A stretch of DNA of 64,000 nt, from contig DASVTU010000018.1 in assembly GCA_036387415.1 (NCBI GenBank), forward strand, positions 62,001-126,000. The letters are read 5' to 3'. The notes beneath the pieces are model-generated. The model was not told the DNA's origin and did not search any database. It was given only the letters and a program-made list of their open reading frames with translations. Below are positions 17,173-24,446 of the stretch, piece after piece. Position numbers and translations under genes: made by a program. Source of the stretch: DASVTU01 sp036387415. GTDB lineage: Bacteria; Acidobacteriota; Blastocatellia; Pyrinomonadales; Pyrinomonadaceae. The first letter of the stretch is position 1, and each line of letters starts with the position of its first letter.

Positions 17173-18219
17173 ATGGAAGATAAAAACCAGGTCTCAGTGG
17201 CGTCGAAACTCGATGCCAACACAAACGTTAAGACGGGCGCATTCGGTCTCGACATCGGAACCAGCCGCATCGTCGCTGCCGATGGCTCGAACGGCTCGGA
17301 GACACGTACGCAGCTTAATGCATTCGTCGCAGTTCCGAGTTCCGAGATGGCCGAGAATGTTTTGAAGCACAAAAACATCGTCTACGAACGCAACTGCAAA
17401 AACCTCTACGTCTACGGCAACGACTCCGATTTCTTCGCGAGTTTCCTCAACGTCGATGCGCGCCGCCCGATGCGCGACGGCCTGCTCAACCCGCAGGAAG
17501 AGATGAGCCAGCACATCATGCAGCTCATCATTCAGCGGCTCGTCCCGCGCGCACGCAAGAACGAGATGCTCTACTACAGCATTCCCGGCAAGGGCGAAGG
17601 CGTCAACGGCAAGCTCGTCTATCACGAAGCCGTACTGAAAAGTTTCCTTCAGTCGCTCGGCTACAACGCGCGCTCCATCAACGAAGGACAGGCGGTTGTC
17701 TTCTCCGAGTTGCAGGATGAAAACTTCACAGGCATTGGTATCAGTTGCGGCGGCGGCATGTGTAATGTCTCCGTCTCGTTCATGTCCATGCCGATGATTA
17801 CCTTCAGCATTCCGAAGGGCGGCGACTACATCGACAGGTGCGTCGCGGAAGTGATGGGCGAGAAGAATACGACCAAAGTGCGTCTCGAAAAAGAGGAGAA
17901 CCTCGACCTTTCGCGCGCTCCTAAAGACGACATCTCGCGTGCCCTGCACATCTATTACGAAGACGTGCTGCAAACCTTGATTGACCGTCTGCGGAGCGAA
18001 TTCAGGGCTTCGAGCCAACTTCCGAAGATTGACCGACCGATGCCCATCGTACTCGCAGGCGGCACCGCGCGCCCCGCCGGTTTCCTGCAAAAGTTTGAGA
18101 GCATGCTCAAGATGGGCGGCGATTTCCCCATCGAGATTTCCGACGTTCGCATGGCGCGCGACCCGCTCTCCGCCACCGCGCGCGGCTGCTACATCGCTGC
18201 CATGTCAGAGTCGAAGTAA
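17173..18219 (+). CDS. Actin-like ATPase (MreB/FtsA/ParM superfamily), unassigned subfamily
   Basis: 348 residues with the actin/Hsp70 nucleotide-binding signatures: phosphate-1 FGLDIGTSRI near residue 25, phosphate-2 GIGISCGGGMCNVSVSF near residue 185, and the adenosine motif PIVLAGGTARPAGF near residue 300. A 20-residue N-terminal extension precedes the fold. It is not clearly MreB, FtsA, ParM or PilM by eye. It has a strong ribosome site (AAAGGAGCAAATC before the ATG) and is closed by a 20-base terminator stem. It follows the SPOR and amidase genes, so it may organise wall enzymes, by analogy with FtsA and MreB. The function is inferred from fold and context only. Confidence 0.7.
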   Translation: MEDKNQVSVASKLDANTNVKTGAFGLDIGTSRIVAADGSNGSETRTQLNAFVAVPSSEMAENVLKHKNIVYERNCKNLYVYGNDSDFFASFLNVDARRPMRDGLLNPQEEMSQHIMQLIIQRLVPRARKNEMLYYSIPGKGEGVNGKLVYHEAVLKSFLQSLGYNARSINEGQAVVFSELQDENFTGIGISCGGGMCNVSVSFMSMPMITFSIPKGGDYIDRCVAEVMGEKNTTKVRLEKEENLDLSRAPKDDISRALHIYYEDVLQTLIDRLRSEFRASSQLPKIDRPMPIVLAGGTARPAGFLQKFESMLKMGGDFPIEISDVRMARDPLSATARGCYIAAMSESK

Positions 18220-18390
18220 GCCTTAAACTTCCTCAAGACTAACTATCTGACAACACGCAACCACGCACCTGTGTACGCATCTACGTCACTGCATACAAAC
18301 TCAGCCGATGTCGCGAAGTCGCATGCGTCTCTGCTTATGTCGTGACAGCAATCTGATGCCGGACACTCCCGCCCGCTTCCCACCATCTCT

Positions 18391-18440
18391 CCAAATAAAA
18401 GAGACGACCATCTTGATGATTGGTCGTCTCTTTTATTTGG
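18391..18440. terminator. Bidirectional terminator, actin-like gene and PilZ gene
   Basis: A 20-base perfect stem (18391-18410 with 18421-18440) with a 10-base loop, A-rich on the left and T-rich on the right. It separates convergent genes and is the longest perfect stem after the actin-like gene. Confidence 0.92.
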
Positions 18441-18466
18441 AGGATGAAATTTAACCCGCGTTCAGA

Positions 18467-18823
18467 TTAGTTCACAGGAGGCTGCTGATAGAAATCCACC
18501 AGCATGTCAAGAAGCTCGTTCTCTCCATCGGCGAGTCCACTGAACTGTAAACCGAACCCGACTTTAGGCAAGAAACGCACAACCTTGCCGCGCAGCATGA
18601 TGTCATGCGCGATGAACTGTCGGCTTTGCACGAATTCATCCGGCAGCCATAGTTTGATAAAAATCAGTTGCTCTAATTCGACCTGCGCTTTGGTTTGAAT
18701 AAAGCAGGTCTGGTAAGACGTGCTCAAACGCGTGACTCTACCGTTACGTAGGCACTCATCGGTCGGCCCCCAATGACAATGCATCGGCGGCCTGATAAGC
18801 ACGGCCTTTCGTTGCTCCACCAT
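18467..18823 (-). CDS. PilZ-like domain protein with degenerate ligand motifs
   Basis: 118 residues that align in general shape to the PilZ protein at 10916: the ending GFGLQFSGLADGENELLDMLVDF parallels GFALRFTGLSDAEEELLVDY there. The N-terminus reads RKAVLIRPPMHCHW, without a clear RxxxR. The second motif is RLSTSYQTCFI rather than DxSxxG. It may therefore have lost c-di-GMP binding, or be a PilZ-fold adaptor. The ATG at 18823 is the first in frame. It is monocistronic between a terminator and a regulatory gap. Confidence 0.65.
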   Translation of the reverse strand: MVEQRKAVLIRPPMHCHWGPTDECLRNGRVTRLSTSYQTCFIQTKAQVELEQLIFIKLWLPDEFVQSRQFIAHDIMLRGKVVRFLPKVGFGLQFSGLADGENELLDMLVDFYQQPPVN

Positions 18824-19138
18824 TCTATTTTTCTGTTTCTACTTGTGTTTGAGCGAGGTCGGGATGCTCAAATAAAGCCAGTCTTAGAGTAACAAAACGA
18901 CTGGCAGGCACGCACGCAGCGGTTCGGACAATGATTTTTAGGGCAGAGATGTCTTGAAGTTATGGCGCAACGCTCATGAAGGTGTAAATAAGCACTTCTC
19001 CCTTCAGTCGTTTAAGGAAGCGACGCTCTGTGTCGAGCCGTTAAAAAAGGGTTTGGCATGCTCTCTCCCGCAAATCTGCTAATCGCATCAACTAGCGAAA
19101 TGGTCGAGAACTTTGCCAAACCCTTTTATTTCTATCTT
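18824..19138. other. Gap between PilZ-like gene and tRNA-Phe
   Basis: 315 bases. It includes a dyad TTTGAGC/GCTCAAA (18848-18872) just upstream of the PilZ-like gene, a possible operator, and the tRNA-Phe downstream hairpin at 19045-19127. The middle, 18880-19040, shows nothing recognisable. Confidence 0.5.
19045..19127 (-). terminator. Long-loop inverted repeat downstream of tRNA-Phe
   Basis: Arms AAAAGGGTTTGGCA (19045-19058) and its perfect complement at 19114-19127, 14 bases, loop 55 bases. Read on the minus strand the second arm ends in a T-run, consistent with termination of the tRNA transcript. Confidence 0.6.
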
Positions 19139-19214
19139 TGGTGGCCAGGGACGGAATCGAACCGCCGACACCCTGATTTTCAGTCAGGTGCTCTACCAAC
19201 TGAGCTACCTGGCC
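19139..19214 (-). tRNA. tRNA-Phe (GAA)
   Basis: A 76-base cloverleaf on the minus strand: acceptor GGCCAGG/CCTGGCC, D-arm GCTCAGTTGGTAGAGC, anticodon stem-loop CTGACTGAAAATCAGG with anticodon GAA, T-arm GGCGGTTCGATTCCGTC, and an encoded 3' CCA. All stems pair. Confidence 0.97.
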
Positions 19215-19244
19215 GGAATTCGGTGGAAGCTGTTTGAGGCGGTA

Positions 19245-19273
19245 AGTATAAGAAGACAACGGGTATCTGTCAA
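19245..19273 (-). promoter_or_regulatory. Promoter of tRNA-Phe
   Basis: On the minus strand TTGACA (19273-19268), 17-base spacer, TATACT (19250-19245). Transcription would start near 19238, giving a leader of about 24 bases before the tRNA. Confidence 0.8.
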
Positions 19274-19320
19274 CTCAACCAGATGTGCGGCTTTTTTGTC
19301 GAATAGGTTACAAAAAATCG

Positions 19321-19348
19321 TTGACAGGTTTGACAACAGGTGTATAAT
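19321..19348 (+). promoter_or_regulatory. Consensus sigma-70 promoter for a probable small RNA
   Basis: TTGACA (19321-19326), 16-base spacer, TATAAT (19343-19348): both hexamers match consensus exactly, the best promoter in the window. It points away from the tRNA-Phe promoter, from which it is about 50 bases distant. Confidence 0.75.
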
Positions 19349-19354
19349 CCCCTG

Positions 19355-19501
19355 CGTTAAGGAATGGGGTTGCCACCCAAAAGGCAACCGGTCACAAGCC
19401 AAACCATTCAGAGCAGAATTGAAAGTGCCCGCCAGTGCCAGTTCGGACGCCGATTGTGCCCCCCACAAGCCGCTCCATCCGAGCTGGCACAGCTATTTTT
19501 T
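19355..19501 (+). ncRNA. Candidate small RNA of about 147 bases
   Basis: Starts seven bases after the -10 box. It contains hairpin 1 (GGTTGCC 19368-19374 with GGCAACC 19383-19389), an unpaired A-rich middle, and hairpin 2 with a 13-base stem including one G-U pair (19435-19447 with 19478-19490; an inner TTGTG/CACAA helix), ending in AGCTATTTTTT. No reading frame with a ribosome site lies inside. It does not match what I know of tmRNA, SRP RNA, RNase P or GEMM riboswitches; a divergent 6S RNA cannot be excluded. It could instead be a leader with an attenuator for the TPM-domain gene that starts 150 bases downstream. Confidence 0.5.
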
Positions 19502-19652
19502 GGGTGCTTCTTCGTTTTTCCCTTTCTCTTTGTGATTGTCGAATCACGATTTCTCACTCAGATTTCGCACATCACAGAAACGCGCTCTATTTAACCTCGC
19601 CAAAATCCCGGCGCAAGCGACGGATTACTCAAAGCGCCTCCAAACAAAGAAT

Positions 19653-20288
19653 ATGAGAAGTGAAACTTTAACCAAAAGACTCGCCGTTCTTTTGTTGTTC
19701 ATCATGGTAGGCGCGAATTCTTCTTGCGGTTCTCGCGCGTTGTCCGACTCGAATCAACAACTTGCTTCGGGGACTGACATCGCGCGCCAAAATCTCGACG
19801 TTCAAACAGCTAATAAAAATGCTGCACAAACGACTCATAAAAGCCCGCTTCCGCCACCTACGGGTTTTGTCAATGACTACGCGAACGTCTTTGATGCCGC
19901 GTCGAAGGCGCGTCTGGAATCTGTGTTGGTGGAATTGAAGGAGAAATCAAACATCGAGTTTGCGGTCGTCGTCGTCGAGACGACCGGAGGCGAGCCAATA
20001 TTTGATTACTCTCTGGCGGTTGCGAGAGGTTGGGGCATAGGCTCTAAGGACACCTCGAAAGGCGGCGGCTTGTTGTTGCTGCTCGCCATTAAAGAACGCG
20101 AGTGGAGATTGCAGGTGGGAGGTAGTTTGGAGAAGGATTTGCCGGACAAACTGTGCAAAGAATTGGGAGACAAATCTGCTGATTTGTACAAGCATGGACA
20201 GTATTCGGAAGGCATCATCAACTACGTTCACGCAATCATTGTGAGACTGGAAGCAAAGAGAGGTTTCACACTCGAACGCGAACTCTAA
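19653..20288 (+). CDS. TPM-domain (TLP18.3/Psb32 type) exported protein
   Basis: 211 residues from the ATG at 19653, chosen because it opens a signal peptide (MRSETLTKRLAVLLLFIMVG) ending near NSSC, a loose lipobox. A linker precedes the TPM domain (about 75-185), recognised from GFVNDYANVFDAASKARLE, NIEFAVVVVETTGG, GWGIGSKDTSKGGGLLLLL and EREWRLQVGGSLE. TPM proteins are extracytoplasmic, often bind metal, and their bacterial role is unsettled. It lacks the C-terminal membrane helix and Gly-rich tail of many relatives. It may be read from the promoter at 19321 by passage through the hairpin at 19435. Confidence 0.8.
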   Translation: MRSETLTKRLAVLLLFIMVGANSSCGSRALSDSNQQLASGTDIARQNLDVQTANKNAAQTTHKSPLPPPTGFVNDYANVFDAASKARLESVLVELKEKSNIEFAVVVVETTGGEPIFDYSLAVARGWGIGSKDTSKGGGLLLLLAIKEREWRLQVGGSLEKDLPDKLCKELGDKSADLYKHGQYSEGIINYVHAIIVRLEAKRGFTLEREL

Positions 20289-20358
20289 CGCATCGCGAAC
20301 CTTGCCCACGTACGCCGGAGCCGAGAATCTTTTTGTTGTTTGAAATGTGACGCAACAG

Positions 20359-21687
20359 TCAGTTTACCGACGCGCGTGCGCGTAGAAGCGCGGACTCTCG
20401 GTGTGCCTGTGCGATAACTTCCGTCTCGTCCAACGTTGTCAGCTCGCTGTCTCGAAGGACGATTTCGCCGTCGATGAGCACGGTGCGGACATCGCTCGCT
20501 CCGGCTCCATAGACGAGCGCGGAAATGATGTCGGGGCGCGGCGTGAGATGCAGGCGCTCCGGTGAGACGACTGTGAGGTCGGCGCGTTTGCCGATTTCGA
20601 GACTGCCGATTTCTTTATCCAAACCGAGCGCGCGTGCGCCGTCGATGGTCGCCATCCGCAAGACACGACGCGCGGGTAAGGCTTCCGCGCCGCGCGAAAC
20701 CTTTTGCAGCAACGCCGCGAGACGCATCTCCGTCCACATATCGAGACGGTTGTTGCACGCCGCGCCGTCGGCTCCGAGCGAGACGGAGATACTGCGCGCC
20801 AGCATCTCTGCGACGGGCGCGATGCCGGAACCGAGTTTGAGATTGGACGAAGGGCAATGCAGGACGTGCGTCCCCGTGCGCGCGAGGATTTGCATCTCGG
20901 CGTCGTTGAGGTGAACGCAGTGCGCGAGCGCGACGTGCGGCGCGGCGAGGCCGACCGAGTTTAAGTATTCGATATTGCGTTGCCCCGTCGCTTGTTCGAC
21001 GAGTTCAATCTCCGTCCGGTTCTCCGAAGCATGTGTGTGCACCAACACACGGTGTTCGCGCGCAAGTGTAGCGACGCGTTCAAGCAACTCTCTCGTACAA
21101 CTGACGGCGAAGCGCGGAGCGAAACAGAAACGTATGCGACCGCCCGCGCTGCCGTGCCACTTTTCGAGAAGCGCGAGTGATTCGTTGATGGACGCATCCG
21201 TCTTCTCTTGAAGCGCGAGCGGAACTTCGTCGCCTGAATCCATCATGCATTTGCCGACCGTGGCGCGAAATCCCGTCTCCTCGACCGCACGGTAAACCTC
21301 CTCCGTATGATTAACCGTCTCCATCGTCAAAGCACAGGTTGTGCCGCCGCGAATCATCTCCGCGATGCCGAGACGCGCTGACGCCCTGATTGAATCAGGG
21401 GTGTGCGCGGCTTCCATCGGCCAGACGCGTTTTTTGAGCCAGTCGATGAGCGCGAGGTCGTCCGCTGCTCCGCGAAAGAGCGTCTGGCAGAGATGGATGT
21501 GTGTCTGAACGAAACCGGGGAGGACGACCGCGCCGCGTGCGTCGATGACCGTCTCGACAGCCGTGGCGTCGGCTTCGCCGATGCTCGCCAGACGACCGTC
21601 GCGGATGAGGATGTCACCTTGCACGATGGAGTCATGCTTGTCCATCGTGATGAGCGTGCCGCCTTTGATGAGGATTGACTGTTTCAT
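20359..21687 (-). CDS. Amidohydrolase of the MTA/SAH or guanine deaminase family
   Basis: 442 residues from the ATG at 21687 (MKQSILIKGGTLI, the usual opening of a cyclic deaminase). Metal ligands are visible in order: HIH in QTHIHLCQT, H in VHTHASEN, H in LAHCVHL and D in SLGADGAACNNRLDMWTEM. The SLGADGAACNN segment is typical of the MtaD/SAH deaminase and TrzN/AtzA group. The likely reaction is deamination of methylthioadenosine, S-adenosylhomocysteine or deoxyadenosine, but substrate cannot be fixed by eye. It lies downstream of recA, separated by a 16-base hairpin, and converges with the TPM gene. Confidence 0.85.
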   Translation of the reverse strand: MKQSILIKGGTLITMDKHDSIVQGDILIRDGRLASIGEADATAVETVIDARGAVVLPGFVQTHIHLCQTLFRGAADDLALIDWLKKRVWPMEAAHTPDSIRASARLGIAEMIRGGTTCALTMETVNHTEEVYRAVEETGFRATVGKCMMDSGDEVPLALQEKTDASINESLALLEKWHGSAGGRIRFCFAPRFAVSCTRELLERVATLAREHRVLVHTHASENRTEIELVEQATGQRNIEYLNSVGLAAPHVALAHCVHLNDAEMQILARTGTHVLHCPSSNLKLGSGIAPVAEMLARSISVSLGADGAACNNRLDMWTEMRLAALLQKVSRGAEALPARRVLRMATIDGARALGLDKEIGSLEIGKRADLTVVSPERLHLTPRPDIISALVYGAGASDVRTVLIDGEIVLRDSELTTLDETEVIAQAHRESALLRARASVN

Positions 21688-21775
21688 CGACTTGAAAGAT
21701 TGTTCCTGTGTCTTCCGTCGCGGAATTATGCGCCGTCGTGCGACGCGACGCAAAGAATTCTTTCTCGAAACACAC

Positions 21776-21839
21776 TTTCAGCCGCTCCGCAGATTGTCTC
21801 CCCTTTAACGGAGACGACAAGCTTGCGGAGCGGCTGAAA
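21776..21839 (-). terminator. recA downstream hairpin
   Basis: Perfect 16-base arms (21776-21791 and 21824-21839, core CAGCCGCTCCGC) plus an inner bulged helix TTGTC-TCC/GGAGACGACAA. It lies 24 bases after the recA stop. No long U-run follows, so termination may be partial and the deaminase gene may receive read-through. Confidence 0.7.
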
Positions 21840-21862
21840 ACTTTTCGGAGTCGGATTTACTA

Positions 21863-22921
21863 CTACTTCTTGCTGCTTGCAGAGGCGGCGTTCTCTTCCG
21901 TCTCTTCAGCGGCGAAGCCGGGAATGCCGAGCGCAGCGCGCACCTCATTCTCGATGCGATGCAGGAGGTCTGCGTTATCCTTCAAGGCTTGCTTGGAGTT
22001 TTCGCGTCCCTGACCAAGACGTTCGCCCCTATAGGAGAACCACGCGCCGCTCTTTTCCACCACCTTGTGCGCGACGCCGAGGTCGAGCACGTCGCCCTCG
22101 CGCGAGATGCCTTCGCCATACATGATGTCGAACTCGCACTCGCGGAACGGCGGCGCAACCTTGTTCTTCACAATTTTGACTTTGGTGCGATTGCCGACCA
22201 CGCGGTCGCCGTCTTTAATCGCGCCGATGCGTCGAATGTCGCAGCGCAGCGACGAGTAGAACTTGAGCGCGCGTCCGCCCGTCGTCGTTTCGGGTGAACC
22301 GAACATGACGCCAATCTTCTCTCGAATCTGATTGATGAAAATCAAACAGGTGTTTGAGGAAGAGACGATGGCGGTCAGTTTCCTGAGAGCCTGCGACATC
22401 AGACGTGCTTGCAAGCCCGGCAGGCTGTCGCCCATCTCGCCGTCGAGTTCGGCACGCGGAACGAGCGCCGCCACCGAGTCGATAACGATGACATCGACGC
22501 CGTTCGAGCGCACCAACGCCTCCGTAATCTCCAACGCCTGCTCGCCCGAATCTGGCTGCGAGATGAGGAGTTCGTCTACGGCGACGCCCAATTTTCCGGC
22601 GTACTCCGCATCCATCGCGTGTTCAGCGTCGATGTATGCGGCGACGCCTCCGGCCTTCTGCGCTTCGGCCACGATGTGGAGCGCCAGCGTCGTCTTACCC
22701 GAACTTTCAGGGCCGTAAATTTCGATGACGCGACCACGCGGCACACCACCCACGCCCATCGCCGCATCGAGACTCAAAGAAGTGGTCGAAATCGCCGGAA
22801 TGTCCGAGACTTCGCGCTCACCGAGGCGCATAATCGACCCCTTACCGAATTTTTTTTCAATATTGAGAAGCGCCGCTTCGACCGCTTTGCCACGGTCGCC
22901 GCCCGATTTGTTGTCTGCCAT
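21863..22921 (-). CDS. recA: Recombinase A
   Basis: 352 residues from the ATG at 22921 (MADNKSGGDRGKAVEAALLN); the longer frame upstream lacks RecA similarity. Walker A is GPESSGKT, Walker B is VDVIVIDSVAAL, and the L1/L2 loops (EIGDS-like GEMGDSLPGLQARLMSQALR and INQIREKIGVMFGSPETTTGG) are intact. It drives homologous recombination and, by activating LexA and UmuD cleavage, SOS mutagenesis by the umuDC pair in this window. A palindromic candidate operator lies about 100 bases upstream. A terminator-like hairpin follows. Confidence 0.98.
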   Translation of the reverse strand: MADNKSGGDRGKAVEAALLNIEKKFGKGSIMRLGEREVSDIPAISTTSLSLDAAMGVGGVPRGRVIEIYGPESSGKTTLALHIVAEAQKAGGVAAYIDAEHAMDAEYAGKLGVAVDELLISQPDSGEQALEITEALVRSNGVDVIVIDSVAALVPRAELDGEMGDSLPGLQARLMSQALRKLTAIVSSSNTCLIFINQIREKIGVMFGSPETTTGGRALKFYSSLRCDIRRIGAIKDGDRVVGNRTKVKIVKNKVAPPFRECEFDIMYGEGISREGDVLDLGVAHKVVEKSGAWFSYRGERLGQGRENSKQALKDNADLLHRIENEVRAALGIPGFAAEETEENAASASSKK

Positions 22922-23018
22922 TGTTCCTATCACTCTTTCTTGTCCCCTCTCGCGTTTTATATTTGTGTCTCTCACCAAACAGCGGAGAGTGTACCACAAA
23001 CGGCGCGAGAATGGAACA

Positions 23019-23038
23019 CTGTTTCACGTATGAAACAG
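23019..23038. promoter_or_regulatory. Palindrome upstream of recA, candidate LexA operator
   Basis: CTGTTTCA, CGTA, TGAAACAG: 8-base arms around four bases, 98 bases upstream of the recA ATG. A possible minus-strand promoter TTCCAT-17-TACACT lies immediately downstream, so a bound repressor would touch the -35. The same dyad was not seen near umuD. Confidence 0.5.
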
Positions 23039-23125
23039 AAAATATTTTCACTGAAATCGAAGTGGGGATACATGCTCGTCCGACCGTTGCCGAACCAGCT
23101 ACCGAAAACCGAAAAAACGCCAAAA

Positions 23126-23461
23126 CTACCGCAAAAACTCGCTGATGCTCCGACCCGTACGCGTCTCGAACTGCTCGACCAGCGACGGGACATCGCCCGC
23201 GCGCTCGTCCCGGGCGATGCGTTCGACGCGCCACATCGGAAAAAAAACGTCTGTCAGGCCGATAAACGGCTCGTCGTGTGCTACGGCGCGCGTCCAATCG
23301 TCGAAAGCATTCAAATCGAGGCCGCGCAAATATACGCCAGCCGCGTTTATTTCGTCCAACACGCCCCAACATTTTTCGCGCGGGCTATGCATCACGACGA
23401 GCACCGTCGCCCCTCGCTCGAAGCCGCGCTCGCGCCCGGTCGTGTCTTTATCTGCTTCCAT
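23126..23461 (-). CDS. Small protein of unknown function upstream of recA
   Basis: 111 residues (111 codons plus stop) with protein-like composition: an N-terminal charged tail, then VLVVMHSPREKCWGVLDEINAAGVYLRG (split here by reading only), LDLNAFDDWTRAV and VFFPMWRVERIARDE, ending EQFETRTGRSISEFLR. I do not recognise a named family; the style resembles small orphans I associate with Acidobacteriota, which is recollection only. A beta-rich Sm-like or barrel fold is possible. The start at 23461 has no clear ribosome site; the Met at 23392 is an alternative. It lies between trpA and recA on the same strand. Confidence 0.6.
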   Translation of the reverse strand: MEADKDTTGRERGFERGATVLVVMHSPREKCWGVLDEINAAGVYLRGLDLNAFDDWTRAVAHDEPFIGLTDVFFPMWRVERIARDERAGDVPSLVEQFETRTGRSISEFLR

Positions 23462-23509
23462 TTCAACAGTTATCTCGCCAGCAGAATTCGTCTCACACTA
23501 AGAAACCAG

Positions 23510-23626
23510 TTCAAAACTTGCCAGAGAGACACGGAGACACAGAGCGAAACAACACATAGGATTTCAACCATCTCATCTGAATTTTCTCTGTGCCTCACTG
23601 TCTCTGTGGCTAATTCCTGTTTTGAA
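23510..23626. repeat. Quasi-repeat hairpin, CCACAGAGACAC family, trpA 3' end
   Basis: The left arm (23510-23550) begins TTCAAAAC and continues GAGAGACACGGAGACACAGAG. The right arm (23582-23626) reads TCTCTGTGCCTCACTGTCTC and ends GTTTTGAA. Words of five to six bases (GAGACAC, CACAGAG) repeat with errors. The right arm stops eight bases before the trpA stop codon. A second copy with the same outer TTCAAAAC/GTTTTGAA ends lies at 58459-58579. Confidence 0.75.
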
Positions 23627-23633
23627 ACGCGCT

Positions 23634-24446
23634 CTAAATTTTCGTGGTTTCCGGCAACAGCGAACGCGCAAACTCGCCGACGCGTCGGACGAGTTCAGTC
23701 CTGCCGACGCGCTCGCTCGCGTGTTTCTCAATCTCTGCGACGATGGCTGAGCCGACCACCGCCGCGTCTGCGTAACGCCAGACTTCGGTCACCTGCTCGC
23801 GGTTCGTGACGCCGAAACCGACGGCGACGGGCAACGTCGAGCAGGCACGTACGCGCGTCACTAACCTTTCAGCCTCCGCGCTCAACTCCGTCCGCGCGCC
23901 CGTCACACCCGCGCGTGAAACGGCGTAAATGAATCCGCTCGCCCGCTCCGCAACCATTTGCAGGCGCGCGTCGGTCGAGGTCGGCGCGACCAGAAATATC
24001 TCGTCCAACCCCTCGCGCGCGAGGATGTCGGCCAACTCTGCGGCCTCCTCCGGTACGAGGTCTGTGACGAGCACCCCATCCACTCCCGCGCGTCGCGCCT
24101 CCCCGCCCAAACGCTCTAAACCGAATTGCATCAACGGGTTAAAATAACTGAAAAGCACAATCGCCGCATCCGTCGCCCGTCGCGCCTCCGTCACCGCCGA
24201 CAAAACATCCGCCACTCCGATGCCGTTTCGCAGAGCGCGCTCCGACGCGCGTTGAATGACGGGGCCGTCGGCCACGGGGTCGCTGAAGGGCACGCCGAGT
24301 TCGATGATGTCCGCGCCCGCGTGCGCCAGTTCGACGATTAACTCAACGGTCGTCCCGATGTCCGGGTCGCCCGCCGTAACGAAGGGAATGAAACCGCGCC
24401 GCCCTTCACGCGGCAAACGGGCAAAAGTTTCGCCGATGCGACTCAA
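23634..24446 (-). CDS. trpA: Tryptophan synthase alpha subunit
   Basis: 270 residues. The catalytic residues fall at the classical positions E49 (ADIIELGVPFSDP) and D60 (PVADGPVIQ), and the loop YAVSRAGVTGARTEL and phosphate site VGFGVTNREQ are present. It cleaves indole-3-glycerol phosphate and channels indole to TrpB. The ATG at 24446 overlaps the trpB stop by four bases, the usual trpBA coupling. A quasi-repeat hairpin begins at its very end. Confidence 0.97.
   Translation of the reverse strand: MSRIGETFARLPREGRRGFIPFVTAGDPDIGTTVELIVELAHAGADIIELGVPFSDPVADGPVIQRASERALRNGIGVADVLSAVTEARRATDAAIVLFSYFNPLMQFGLERLGGEARRAGVDGVLVTDLVPEEAAELADILAREGLDEIFLVAPTSTDARLQMVAERASGFIYAVSRAGVTGARTELSAEAERLVTRVRACSTLPVAVGFGVTNREQVTEVWRYADAAVVGSAIVAEIEKHASERVGRTELVRRVGEFARSLLPETTKI

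Noticed and set aside
19355..19501. c-di-GMP (GEMM) riboswitch
   Set aside because: The conserved core with its GNRA-loop and receptor sequence is not present despite a superficial AAACCATTC match.
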